Source of the DNA: Streptomyces sp. SID13031
GTDB lineage: Bacteria > Actinomycetota > Actinomycetes > Propionibacteriales > Kribbellaceae
Assembly (NCBI RefSeq): GCF_010548305.1
Contig: NZ_JAAGLV010000003.1
Location: 186,001-250,000 of the forward strand
Direction: 5' to 3'
Length of the DNA stretch: 64,000 nucleotides
The notes under the pieces were generated by a model. That model worked only from the letters and a program-made list of their open reading frames with translations, was not told the DNA's origin and did no database searches. Positions 8,160 to 18,735 of the stretch are shown in pieces; the stretch's first letter is position 1; every line of letters begins with the position of its first letter. A program made the translations under genes and the position numbers.

Positions 8160-9389
8160 GTGATCAGCGTCGGGATCATCGGCCCGGAGGACCTGGTCCA
8201 GCGCGTCCTCGCCGTCGGTACCTCGAACAACCCGGCGACCCTCGTCCCGTTGCCCTACCGGCACGAGACAGAGGCCGTCCAGCTGGTCGAGCAGGTCCGT
8301 GAGCAGGTCGACGCGATCCTCTTCACCGGTGTCGTGCCGTTCACGATCGCCACCGAGGCCGGCGTGATCGACCGCCCGGCGATGTACGTCTCGTACGACG
8401 GCGCCACCTTGCTGCGCGCGCTCGTCGAGCTGCTCCGGCTCGGCCACGACGTCACCCGGCTGTCGATCGACACCCTGCGCCGCAGCGAGGTGATCGAGAC
8501 GCTGATCGAGGCCAAGCTCCCCACCGACGACATCCAGGTCCTGCCGTACCGCGCCGGGCTTACGTCGGACGACATCGTCGCCTTCCACCGCAACGTCCAC
8601 GAGCAGTACGACACCAAGGTCGCGATCAGCTGCCTCGGCTCGGCGTTCCACCTGCTGGAGAACGAGATGCCCTCGGTGCGCCTGGCGCCCTCGCGGTACT
8701 CGATCCAGTCCACCCTGCAGGCCCTCGTGCTCACCACCACCGGCCAGCATGTCGGCGACGCCCAGGTCGCGCTCGGCATCATCGAGCTCCCCGAGCCCGA
8801 CGACGCGCTGGCCCGCGACCTGATCACCCTGGGCGGCAGCCTCGCAGTACTGCCCGACGGCCGGAACCTGGTCGTCACCACCCGCGGCCTGCTCGAACAA
8901 GCCACCGAGCAGTTCAGCCGGATGCCCCTCCTGGACGCCCTGGCCGCCCGTCACGCCACCGCCCGGGTCGGCTTCGGAGTAGGCCGCACCGCCGCCGAAG
9001 CCGAAGCCCTGGCCAGACGAGCCGTCAGCCGAGCCGCCTCGATGGGCCCGGTCGCCGGTGTCGTCTCGATGTCGGACGACGTAGAGATCGTGATCGAGCC
9101 GTCCAGCGACCAGGACCAGCCGGCCCCCGACCGCGGCCCAGAATCCCTACCGCTGCTAGCCCGCCGGGTCGGCCTCAACACCCAAACCCTCTCCCGCATG
9201 CGCGAACTGGTAGCCACCCTCCCCGACGGCCTAACCACCCAAGACGTCGCCGAACACCTGGCAGTCCAACTCCGCACCGCCCGCCGAGTCCTCAAACGCC
9301 TAGAACGAGCCGGCCTAGCCGACCCAATAGGCAGCCAACAACACGGCCGAACCGGCCGCCCCCCCACGGTCTACCTAATCCGCCTCTAA
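8160..9389 (+). CDS. Transcriptional regulator: N-terminal sensor region, GGDEF-like middle domain, C-terminal winged HTH
   Basis: 409 aa. Residues about 1-190 look like an alpha/beta sensor domain (opening ISVGIIGPEDLVQRVL). About 260-315 resembles the GGDEF-like/GTP-cyclohydrolase-III fold, with VGFGVGRTAAEAEALA, but has no GGDEF catalytic motif. The last 70 residues form a winged helix (LTTQDVAEHLAVQLRTARR, then a GRPPTVYLI wing). GTG start with GAGGAG nine bases upstream. It is divergent from the aminotransferase operon across operator copy 2 and is the best candidate to read both operators. The 3' end has unusually C-rich synonymous codons. Confidence 0.75.
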   Translation: MISVGIIGPEDLVQRVLAVGTSNNPATLVPLPYRHETEAVQLVEQVREQVDAILFTGVVPFTIATEAGVIDRPAMYVSYDGATLLRALVELLRLGHDVTRLSIDTLRRSEVIETLIEAKLPTDDIQVLPYRAGLTSDDIVAFHRNVHEQYDTKVAISCLGSAFHLLENEMPSVRLAPSRYSIQSTLQALVLTTTGQHVGDAQVALGIIELPEPDDALARDLITLGGSLAVLPDGRNLVVTTRGLLEQATEQFSRMPLLDALAARHATARVGFGVGRTAAEAEALARRAVSRAASMGPVAGVVSMSDDVEIVIEPSSDQDQPAPDRGPESLPLLARRVGLNTQTLSRMRELVATLPDGLTTQDVAEHLAVQLRTARRVLKRLERAGLADPIGSQQHGRTGRPPTVYLIRL

Positions 9390-9430
9390 CCGCCCAAATC
9401 GCGGGCGGCGGAGGGCTGCCGAGGTCGCGC

Positions 9431-11966
<2,536 letters not shown>

Positions 11967-11986
11967 CCGCCACTCCACTGCCGCGA

Positions 11987-12075
11987 CGTCTCAGGGGTTA
12001 ACCCCGCAGATGATGGGTTGCCCGCTCAGATTCTGACTGGGCAACCCGCCGTCTCAGGGGTTAACCCCTGAGACG
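11987..12075. terminator. Bidirectional terminator region with three palindromic stems
   Basis: Between convergent argG and the sulfur-carrier gene. 12050-12075 is a perfect 26-bp palindrome with CGTCTCAGGGG arms. 12015-12023 pairs with 12039-12047 (GGGTTGCCC/GGGCAACCC). 11987-12005 is a partial direct copy of the 26-bp palindrome (CGTCTCAGGGGTTAACCCC), so alternative pairings are possible. There is no strong T-run, as is common for high-GC terminators. Confidence 0.65.
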
Positions 12076-12089
12076 GCGCGCGGGGCGGG

Positions 12090-12365
12090 TCAGCCGCCGG
12101 CGACGGCGGGGATGATGGAGATCTGGCCGCCGTCCTTGATGGGGGTCTGGAGGCCTTCGGAGAAGCGGACGTCGTCGTTGTCGACGTAGATGTTGACGAA
12201 GCGGCGGAGTTCGCCGGACTCGTCGAGGACGCGGCCCTTGATACCGGGGTATGAGGTGTCGAGGGACTCGAGCACCTCGCTCAGGGTCGCCCCCTCGACG
12301 GAGACCTCGGAGACACCCTGGGTGTAGGGGCGCAGGATGGTCGGGACACGGACGCTCACACTCAC
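12090..12365 (-). CDS. MoaD/ThiS-family sulfur carrier protein (MetO/CysO-like)
   Basis: 91 aa beta-grasp protein ending in AVAGG; the terminal Gly-Gly is the site of adenylation and thiocarboxylation in MoaD, ThiS and CysO. The GTG start overlaps the stop of the upstream PLP-enzyme gene (GTGA), giving translational coupling. The shared SAM-I riboswitch implies sulfur/methionine metabolism rather than molybdopterin or thiamine synthesis. I infer that it donates sulfide to the neighbouring enzyme for homocysteine formation. A second in-frame GTG two codons in is possible. Confidence 0.85.
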   Translation of the reverse strand: MSVSVRVPTILRPYTQGVSEVSVEGATLSEVLESLDTSYPGIKGRVLDESGELRRFVNIYVDNDDVRFSEGLQTPIKDGGQISIIPAVAGG

Positions 12366-13630
12366 TGCAGACCAGCCTTCACGAAGGCGTCGTACGACGC
12401 GGGGATGGTGACCTTCGGGCCGACCCGGTCGGCCACGGCGTCGAGCGTCTTGAGCCCGTCGCCGGAGTTGATGATCACCGTCTCGGCGTCGGGGTCGAGC
12501 TGCCCCGTCTCGATCAGCTTCTTCAGCGTCGCGACGGTCACCCCGCCCGCGGTCTCGGTGAAGATGCCCTCGGTCCGGGCGAGTAGCTGGATGCCCTGGA
12601 TGACCTCTTCGTCGCTGACGTCCTCGATCACCCCGCCGGTACGCCGGGCCACGTCCAGCACGTACGGTCCGTCGGCCGGATTCCCGATCGCCAGCGACTT
12701 CGCGATGGTGTCCGGCTTGACCGGCTTCACCACGTCGTAGCCGTCGCGGAACGCCTGCGCCACCGGCGAGCACCCGGTCGCCTGCGCTCCGTAGATCTTG
12801 TAGTCGGTCGCGTCGACCAAGCCCAGCTTGCCGAGCTCGGTGAAGCCCTTGTCGATCTTGGTCAACTGCGAGCCGGACGCGACCGGGATCACCACCTGCT
12901 GCGGGATCCGCCAGCCGAGCTGCTCGGCGATCTCGAACGCCAGCGTCTTGGAGCCCTCGGAGTAGTACGGGCGGACGTTGACGTTCACGAACGCCCAGCC
13001 CTCCTCCTCACCGGCGATCTCGGAGGCGAGCTTGTTGACGTCGTCGTAGTTGCCCTCGACGGCGACCAGCGTTCCGCCGTACACGGCGGTGGTGATGATC
13101 TTGGGGCGCTCGAGGTCCTGCGGGATGAACACGACCGAGCGGATGCCTGCTCGCGCGGCGGCCGCGGCGACGGCGTTCGCGAGGTTGCCGGTGGAGGGGC
13201 AGGCGAAGACCCTCATGCCGAGCTCGCGGGTGGCACTGAGTGCACTTGCGACAACCCGGTCCTTGAAGGAGTGGGTCGGGTTGCCCGAGTCGTCCTTCAC
13301 CCAGAGCTTCCGCAGACCGAGCTCGCGGGCCAGGTTGCCGGCGTCGATCAGCCGGGTGTAGCCGGGCTCCATGTTCGGGAAGCTGGCCACGTCGACGGGG
13401 ACGGGCAGCAGCGGCTGGTACCGCCAGATGTTCTTGGGTCCGGCTTCGATCTGTTCGCGCGTGATGGTCGGGAACTCGTACCCGACCTCCAGCGGACCGA
13501 AGCACTCCATACAGGCGTAGAACGGACCGAGCTCGGACTTCGCGCCACAGGCGCGGCAGCTCAGATGCGTTCCGTTGCCGAAGGCACCTTCACGGATGGT
13601 GTGGGTGGTGGCTGCGGTGCTCAGGCTCAT
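12362..13630 (-). CDS. thrC: Threonine-synthase-family PLP enzyme, probable MetM-type homocysteine synthase
   Basis: 422 aa fold-type II PLP enzyme. N-terminal zinc-ribbon cysteines C25, C28, C40 and C43; PLP lysine K123 in SGNPTHSFKDR; phosphate-binding STGNLANA follows. By family it would make threonine from O-phosphohomoserine. The SAM-I riboswitch in its leader and the overlapping MoaD/ThiS gene instead fit the recently described actinomycete route in which a ThrC-like enzyme (MetM) makes homocysteine from O-phosphohomoserine and a thiocarboxylated carrier (MetO). Sequence alone does not separate these. Start is the ATG after GGAGGG; an upstream in-frame ATG overlaps the RBS. Confidence 0.88.
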   Translation of the reverse strand: MSLSTAATTHTIREGAFGNGTHLSCRACGAKSELGPFYACMECFGPLEVGYEFPTITREQIEAGPKNIWRYQPLLPVPVDVASFPNMEPGYTRLIDAGNLARELGLRKLWVKDDSGNPTHSFKDRVVASALSATRELGMRVFACPSTGNLANAVAAAAARAGIRSVVFIPQDLERPKIITTAVYGGTLVAVEGNYDDVNKLASEIAGEEEGWAFVNVNVRPYYSEGSKTLAFEIAEQLGWRIPQQVVIPVASGSQLTKIDKGFTELGKLGLVDATDYKIYGAQATGCSPVAQAFRDGYDVVKPVKPDTIAKSLAIGNPADGPYVLDVARRTGGVIEDVSDEEVIQGIQLLARTEGIFTETAGGVTVATLKKLIETGQLDPDAETVIINSGDGLKTLDAVADRVGPKVTIPASYDAFVKAGLQ

Positions 13631-13646
13631 GACGGAGTTTTCCCTC

Positions 13647-13784
13647 CTCATCTTCCCCGGACCGGATCTCGGCACAGGACGGATTTGGCACCGGTCCGCC
13701 GCCGAACGCCTCGGATCGAGACGCCCTACGGGGAGGGTTGCCGGGACTTCAACGGGCCGTTTCCCTCAGTCCCTCTGGATGAGC
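13647..13784 (-). promoter_or_regulatory. SAM-I (S-box) riboswitch
   Basis: Read on the minus strand, the leader has the ordered S-box core: CTCATCCAGAGGGACTGAGG, then GGCCCGTTGAAG, CCCGGCAACC, GGTGCCAAATCC, and closing GATGAG. CTCATC and GATGAG form P1. The closing P1 strand abuts the Shine-Dalgarno GGAGGG of the downstream gene, whose ATG follows 11 bases later, so translational control by ribosome occlusion is likely. No intrinsic terminator is seen between aptamer and start. Confidence 0.92.
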
Positions 13785-13940
13785 ACTGCCGAGGTTACCC
13801 AATCGGGTCCATATTGTGTCTCCCGGTCCCATCATGCGAGACAGTCGATCTCATCTCCCGGCCGCCGCTCTGGAGCAATATTGACCACTTCCTGACCAGT
13901 GTGGGATCGTGCGGGACATCGACCACACCCAGGAGGTGTC

Positions 13941-14798
13941 ATGAGACGAGCCCGCCCCACGGCTGCGCTGATCGCAGTCGTCATCGCCTCGGCAGCGCTG
14001 GCCATCACGTCCGCCACGGCCGACCGCAAACCCGAGTACGTCCCGCCGCTCGCGATCAGCTGGCAGGACGATTTCAGCGAACCGGCCGGTACCAGGCCGA
14101 GCCCGGCGCGCTGGACCTTCGAGCTCGGCGGCGAACCCGCCTGGGGCAACGAGGAGTGGCAGTACTACACGAACCGCCGCGAGAACGCGTCCACCGACGG
14201 CGCCGGCAACCTGGTCATCAGCGCCCGCAAGGAGAAGCTGCCCGGGATGGAGAAGTGCCAGTTCGGGAGCTGCGACATCACCTCCGCCCGGATCACCACG
14301 AAGGAGAAGTTCGACCAGGCGTACGGCCGGTTCGAGGCGCGGATCAAGACGCCGGCCGGGCAGGGCCTGTGGCCGGCGTTCTGGATGATGGGCAACGACA
14401 TCGACGAGGTCGACTGGCCGGGCAACGGCGAGATCGACATCATGGAGATCATCGGCAAGGAGCCCGGCACGCTCTACGGCACGGTGCACGGACCGGGGTA
14501 CCACTCGGAGAACGGTCCGGGCGGCCAGACCTCGTTGCCGGCCGGGCAGAAGTGGTCCGACGCGTTCCACGTCTACAGCGTCGAGTGGTCGCCGGCCCAG
14601 ATCCTCTGGAAGGTCGACGGACGGCAGTACCTCCGGATCACCCCGGCGAACCTCCCGGCCGGCGCCAAGTGGGTCTTCGACCACGAGTTCTACCTGCTGC
14701 TCAACCTGGCTGTCGGTGGGGTCTGGCCGGGTCCCCCGAACTCCGCCACCGCGTTCCCGGCCAAGATGCTGGTCGACTACGTTCGGGTGTACAGCTAG
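13941..14798 (+). CDS. Secreted GH16 family beta-glucanase (laminarinase-like)
   Basis: 285 aa. The N-terminus (RR, then a long Ala/Ile-rich stretch to about residue 27) is a signal peptide. The GH16 signature GEIDIMEIIG puts nucleophile E164, D166 and acid/base E169 in the usual ExDxxE spacing, and WPAFWMMG and WFDHEFYLLLNLAVGG-type strands are present. It should hydrolyse beta-1,3 (or mixed) glucans outside the cell. ATG with AGGAGG five bases upstream. Its TAG stop is formed by target TA plus the first G of MITE 2; the empty site would read TAA. Confidence 0.88.
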   Translation: MRRARPTAALIAVVIASAALAITSATADRKPEYVPPLAISWQDDFSEPAGTRPSPARWTFELGGEPAWGNEEWQYYTNRRENASTDGAGNLVISARKEKLPGMEKCQFGSCDITSARITTKEKFDQAYGRFEARIKTPAGQGLWPAFWMMGNDIDEVDWPGNGEIDIMEIIGKEPGTLYGTVHGPGYHSENGPGGQTSLPAGQKWSDAFHVYSVEWSPAQILWKVDGRQYLRITPANLPAGAKWVFDHEFYLLLNLAVGGVWPGPPNSATAFPAKMLVDYVRVYS

Positions 14799-14898
14799 TG
14801 TCCCGAGTTCGAAGTTGTTTGACAGTGGATGATTCTCAAGTGCCGCGAGGTGCGTGCCTGGGCGCCACCCACGTCAAAGAACTTCGGACTCGGGGCAC
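14798..14898. mobile_element. MITE-like element 2 (101 bp), same family as element 1
   Basis: Left end from 14798 (GTGTCCCGAGTTCGAAGTT) and right end back from 14898 (GTGCCCCGAGTCCGAAGTT) are inverted repeats of about 27 bp with 4 mismatches. TA flanks both sides (14796-14797, 14899-14900). The ends share the GTGTCC-G-GT-GAA-TT pattern with element 1. Too short to encode anything; the transcript would fold into a long hairpin. It sits between the GH16 stop and the GntR start, which would be only about 13 bases apart without it. Confidence 0.72.
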
Positions 14899-14914
14899 TA
14901 ACGTTTGGGACCTT

Positions 14915-15736
14915 GTGACAGCCAGCCTCCGCAAGCGCGATCGTGCGCGCGAACACCTGATCGGCCTGATCGAAGCACGGGCCGTCGGTCAGGCGATCCC
15001 GTCGGAGCGCCAGCTGTCCGCCGAGCTGGGGATCTCCCGGCCGACGCTGCGAGCCGTTGTCGACGATCTGATCCGCGACGGCTGGCTGGTCCGCGAACAC
15101 GGCCGTGGCATGTTCGTCGGCAGCCCCAAGGTCGTCCAGGAGATCGTCGGCGGTCCCACCTCGCGTGGGGCCGCCTATCCTCCGGCCGCGGGGACGTGGA
15201 CCAGCCGCGTGCTCGACCACGCGGTGATCCCCGCCGGCATGACGCTCGGCAGCCGCCTGCGCGTCACCCCGGGCACCCCGGTACTACGGATCGCCCGGCA
15301 GCGGCTCGTCGACGGTGAACCGATGTCGGTGGAGACCATCCACGTCCTGGACGAGCTCGTCCCGGCCATCGACCTCAGCGCGATCGAGACTGGCTCCTTC
15401 TATGCGCTGCTTCGGGACCGGTACGGCGTAGTACCGACTGATGCCGAGCAGGTGCACGAGGCTGCAGCAGCGGACGCCACCGAGGCTTTGCTGCTTGGCG
15501 TGGCTGCGGGAGCGCCCGTGCTCGTCCTGGAGCGACTGACCCGGGATCAGAACGGACGGCTCTTCGAGTTCACCCGAGCCGTCTACCGCGGCGACCGGTA
15601 CCGCGTCACGACCCAGCTGTCGCTCGGCTCAGGCGGCGCGATCGCGGCGGAGGTCCAGCATGCGCATGAGTGGAGTGGCGGCGACACCGTGGACGACCAC
15701 GCTCAGCACGACGGTGAAGCCGACGGTCGCCCATAG
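14915..15736 (+). CDS. GntR-family transcriptional regulator (HutC/UTRA type)
   Basis: About 273 aa. The N-terminal winged helix includes AIPSERQLSAELGISRPTLR, and the C-terminal ligand-binding part has the UTRA pattern (LRIARQRLVDGEPMSVE, and the FEFTRAVYRGDRYRV strand near the end). GTG start with GGGA about six bases upstream and only 16 bases after MITE 2. The conserved domain ends near RYRVTTQLSL; the remaining about 35 residues overlap the convergent antiporter gene by 108 bases. The spacing suggests it was once co-transcribed with the GH16 gene. Confidence 0.85.
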   Translation: MTASLRKRDRAREHLIGLIEARAVGQAIPSERQLSAELGISRPTLRAVVDDLIRDGWLVREHGRGMFVGSPKVVQEIVGGPTSRGAAYPPAAGTWTSRVLDHAVIPAGMTLGSRLRVTPGTPVLRIARQRLVDGEPMSVETIHVLDELVPAIDLSAIETGSFYALLRDRYGVVPTDAEQVHEAAAADATEALLLGVAAGAPVLVLERLTRDQNGRLFEFTRAVYRGDRYRVTTQLSLGSGGAIAAEVQHAHEWSGGDTVDDHAQHDGEADGRP

Positions 15737-16876
15737 CCACGGCAGGTCGGTGCTGAAGTCGGCGCCCGCGTCGGCGAGGTAGAAGACCGAACCGACACCC
15801 CGTACGCCGAACGCGGCCGCCACCCATCGCTCGGACCGGCCCATCGGCGTACCGGTGAGTGAGATCCAGGCAGTCAATGGGCGGATCACCAGGACGAGCA
15901 GGAGCCCGATCGCGGCGCCTGCCCAGGTCAGTGGCTTGAGCAGCCCGCCGGTGACCGCCACCCCGAGAAGCAGCAGGATCCCCCAGGTGAGGATGTGCTC
16001 GAGCTGCTCGATGAACCCGTGCAGCTCCCCGTGGAAATCGTGGCTGCGCTCCGAGGCCCTTAGCGTCAACGCGGCGACGAACACGGCGATGAATCCGTAG
16101 CCGTGCAGTACTTGGGTGAGGCCGTAGACGCCCAGGGTCATCGCCAGCGCCAGTACCGGTTCGCGCGAATCGGCCAGCCGGAAGGTGCGCGACGGCGCGG
16201 AGAACGCCATCTTCCCGAGCAGCCAGCCGGCGCCGACCCCGATGGCGACGCCGATCACGGTCTTGCCGATCAGATCCCAGGCGAACCACTCCAGCGCCCA
16301 GTGCCCGACCGTGCCTTTGGTCGCGGCGAAAACGGCCGCGTAGATGAACGGAAACGCCAGCCCGTCGTTCAACCCGGCCTCCGAGGTGAGGGCGAACCTC
16401 ACCTCGTCATCCTCCTCGGGCTCAGCGCCCGCCCCGGTCGTCGGCCCTTGCACCTGTACGTCCGACGCGAGCACCGGATCGGTCGGAGCCAGTACTGCGC
16501 CCAGCAGCAGTGCTGTGGCAGGCGCCAACCCGACCAGCCACCCCACCCCGGCGACAGCGGCGATACAGGCCGGCATGGCGACCAGCAGCAGTCGCCAGGT
16601 CGCCTTCCATCGCTTCCACCCAATCGGCCGATCGATCGCCAGCCCGACACCCATCAGCGCGACCAGGATCGTCAACTCGGCCAGATGCTCGGTCAGCTCC
16701 GGCTCAGCAATCGGGCTGACCCGCCCCTGCTGCACGAACAGCCCCAGCAGCAACCCGGCCGCCACGAACGCGATCGGCGCCGAGATCGCATACCGCCGCA
16801 ACAGCCGCGGCAGTACGGCCCCGACCAGCAGAGCCACGCCCGCAACCAGGTACAGCCCATCCCCGTCAATCTCCAT
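15629..16876 (-). CDS. Sodium/proton antiporter (CPA1/NhaP-like)
   Basis: 415 aa with about 12 hydrophobic segments. LLGAVLAPTDPVLASDVQV is the discontinuous-helix TDP motif of CPA1 exchangers, and SEAGLNDGLAFPF carries the conserved ND pair. It exchanges Na+ or K+ for protons across the membrane. The cytosolic tail is short. ATG start (MEIDGDGLYLVAG). The 3' end overlaps the GntR gene; it is divergent from nothing and convergent with GntR. Confidence 0.88.
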   Translation of the reverse strand: MEIDGDGLYLVAGVALLVGAVLPRLLRRYAISAPIAFVAAGLLLGLFVQQGRVSPIAEPELTEHLAELTILVALMGVGLAIDRPIGWKRWKATWRLLLVAMPACIAAVAGVGWLVGLAPATALLLGAVLAPTDPVLASDVQVQGPTTGAGAEPEEDDEVRFALTSEAGLNDGLAFPFIYAAVFAATKGTVGHWALEWFAWDLIGKTVIGVAIGVGAGWLLGKMAFSAPSRTFRLADSREPVLALAMTLGVYGLTQVLHGYGFIAVFVAALTLRASERSHDFHGELHGFIEQLEHILTWGILLLLGVAVTGGLLKPLTWAGAAIGLLLVLVIRPLTAWISLTGTPMGRSERWVAAAFGVRGVGSVFYLADAGADFSTDLPWLWATVGFTVVLSVVVHGVAATPLMRMLDLRRDRAA

Positions 16877-16962
16877 ATTGCGAACCCAGTGCCCAGCCCG
16901 CCCCGACTTCAGTACCCGGGGACAGCCTGAAACGGCCGACCACTCTGGCGTCTTCCGAGCGC

Positions 16963-17916
16963 TCAGCGCAGGCGGTGGGTGGCGCCTGGGGTGTGGGTTG
17001 GGAGGGATTTGCGGGGGCCGTAGCGCGGGTGGCTGATGCCGGCCAGCCCCAGCAGGGCTTGTACGCGGTACCGGTGGCCGCGGTAGGGCTCGATCAGTTC
17101 GGCGCAGCCGTCGTCGTCGAGCTCTTCGCCGGTCAACGCGTAGGAGACGTCGCGCGAGACGTGGTAGTCGGCGAAGGAGAACGCGTCGGCGTCACCGTGA
17201 GCGCGCTGCCGGACCTCGGCCGCGGTCCAGACGCCCACGCCAGGCAGGGATCTGAGCCTGCGCTCGACCTCAGCTCCATCGGTCAGCTCAAGCGTCCGCT
17301 CCAGCGCGGCGGCCCGCGTCGCCGCCGTGATCACCACCCGCGACCGCCGCCCCTCGACGCCCGCCCGCAACCACTGCCACGACGGAATCAACCGCCACTC
17401 CTCCGGCGACGGCGGCACCATCATCTTCCGCCCGTCAGACGCCCCCGGCCCCGGCGCCGGCTCCCCGTACTCCCGCAGCAGCATCCGCCACCCCGCGAAC
17501 GCCTCCTTGCCCGTCACCACCTGCTCGATCCCAGCCGCCGCCATCGCCTCGAACACAGCCCGAGTCCGAGGCACCCGAAAATCAGCAAACCGCCGAGCCG
17601 CCTCCACCAACGCCGGATGCTCCGCCAGCGGCTCGAACCCCTCCCAGCTATCCCCGTCCCCCAACAACTCAGGCACCCCATCGACAGCCCAGGCAGCCCC
17701 CGGCCCCCACGCCTCCGCCTCGACCTCACCCAGCGCGGAGTACGGCGTAAGCCTGATCAGCACCGGCCCATCAGGCGTCCTCGTAGCCCGCCAAACCGTC
17801 CGCCGCCCCGCCTCGAACACATACGCAGGATCCCCGGGCCCCTTCCGCAACCCCCCAATAACCACATGCGGATCCACCACCCGCCCAGCCCGCCACCGCC
17901 GCACCACAGAACTCAC
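16963..17916 (-). CDS. DNA-3-methyladenine glycosylase (AlkA-like HhH-GPD family)
   Basis: About 317 aa. The C-terminal half has the helix-hairpin-helix LPGVGVWTAAEV and the downstream catalytic-aspartate region (FSFADYHVSRDV), typical of actinobacterial AlkA-like glycosylases that excise alkylated bases. GTG start chosen where the conserved sequence begins (VSSVVRRWRAGR); upstream in-frame codons would add about 27 unconserved residues. The N-terminal part uses many A-ending codons, less GC-biased than neighbours. Confidence 0.82.
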   Translation of the reverse strand: MSSVVRRWRAGRVVDPHVVIGGLRKGPGDPAYVFEAGRRTVWRATRTPDGPVLIRLTPYSALGEVEAEAWGPGAAWAVDGVPELLGDGDSWEGFEPLAEHPALVEAARRFADFRVPRTRAVFEAMAAAGIEQVVTGKEAFAGWRMLLREYGEPAPGPGASDGRKMMVPPSPEEWRLIPSWQWLRAGVEGRRSRVVITAATRAAALERTLELTDGAEVERRLRSLPGVGVWTAAEVRQRAHGDADAFSFADYHVSRDVSYALTGEELDDDGCAELIEPYRGHRYRVQALLGLAGISHPRYGPRKSLPTHTPGATHRLR

Positions 17917-17985
17917 ACCACCCAGTCTCACCCACCCCACCGACAACCGCTGTTGGAGCCCCACGCAGCTACCCACCCCAGCAGC

Positions 17986-18078
17986 CCGGACGGCCACGCA
18001 TACCCAACCTGGCCGGCAAGCGCTTCCCTCGGCACATCAAGCCGCCGACCCGGGTTTTGCATGCGTGGCCGTCCGGCC
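17986..18078. repeat. Dispersed stem-loop repeat, family 1, copy A
   Basis: In the 350-base gap before the next gene. CCGGACGGCCACGCAT (17986-18001) and its exact complement at 18061-18076 form a 16-bp stem around a 59-base loop. Loop and arms resemble 34472-34567: both contain ACC(C)AACC, GGCAA-CG-TT-CCTCGGC and end GCAT-CGTGGC-GTCCGGCC. Function unknown; intergenic REP/MITE-like. Confidence 0.6.
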
Positions 18079-18264
18079 GTCGCTAGCGTCCGAAGAAGTG
18101 GCGGAACGTGTTGCGCAGTTGTTCGGACGTAAGGACTGGGCAGACGGTGGCGGGCTCCGCGTTGTGGGGCATTTCCGTGGTCGCCGCTGGAGGGATGTCC
18201 TAAGAATTGCGACATTAGGACATCGGGGTGGAGGGCGGTTGATACTGAGAGCGGAGGTGGGGCG

Positions 18265-18735
18265 ATGTCGGGGTGGCAGGTGGTGAAGTCGGTGGGGAAC
18301 GCGGTGAATCTGTCGACGCTCGCGGGGGTGATCGTCGGGGTGATCGGGCGGGCGAAGTTCAGTCGGGGGCCGCGTGGGTTGTTCTACGCGAACGGCTACA
18401 AGCTCGGGTTTCCGGTGGCCAGTGCGTTCACGATCGGGAACGTGGTGTTGAGCATGCATGATCGGGCGTACTTCGAGGCGCGGCCGATCCTGGTCAAGCA
18501 TGAGGAGCGGCATTCGTGGCAATACTTCTGTTTGCTCGGGTTGCCGATGCTGCCGCTCTACGTCCTCGGCGTCGTCTGGTCGTTTCTTCGGACCGGGTGC
18601 CCGGCCTCGCGCAATCCGTTCGAACGGCTCGCGAGTCTGACCGACGGTAACTACGACGAGAAGCCGGTGCGGCCGCTCGGTCAGGCCTTGACTCAGGCGT
18701 TCAGCGGGTTGCGATCGCGTCCGAAAGGGCCGTGA
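18265..18735 (+). CDS. Small membrane protein with an HEERH motif, function unknown
   Basis: 156 aa, not recognised as a named family. Two or three hydrophobic stretches (about 10-30, 48-63 and 88-107). Between the second and third lies KHEERHSWQY (H79-E80-x-x-H83), an HExxH that could bind zinc and resembles the HE-GHxxQ of small membrane metallopeptidase-like proteins. The C-terminus is polar (NPFERLASLTDGNYDEKP). ATG with GGAGGTGGGG upstream. Its 3' end overlaps otsB by 35 bases in convergent orientation. Confidence 0.72.
   Translation: MSGWQVVKSVGNAVNLSTLAGVIVGVIGRAKFSRGPRGLFYANGYKLGFPVASAFTIGNVVLSMHDRAYFEARPILVKHEERHSWQYFCLLGLPMLPLYVLGVVWSFLRTGCPASRNPFERLASLTDGNYDEKPVRPLGQALTQAFSGLRSRPKGP

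Noticed and set aside
15629..15736. Frameshift at the GntR/antiporter overlap
   Set aside because: Both frames are intact; the UTRA domain ends before the overlap, so a non-conserved GntR tail over the antiporter 3' end is sufficient.
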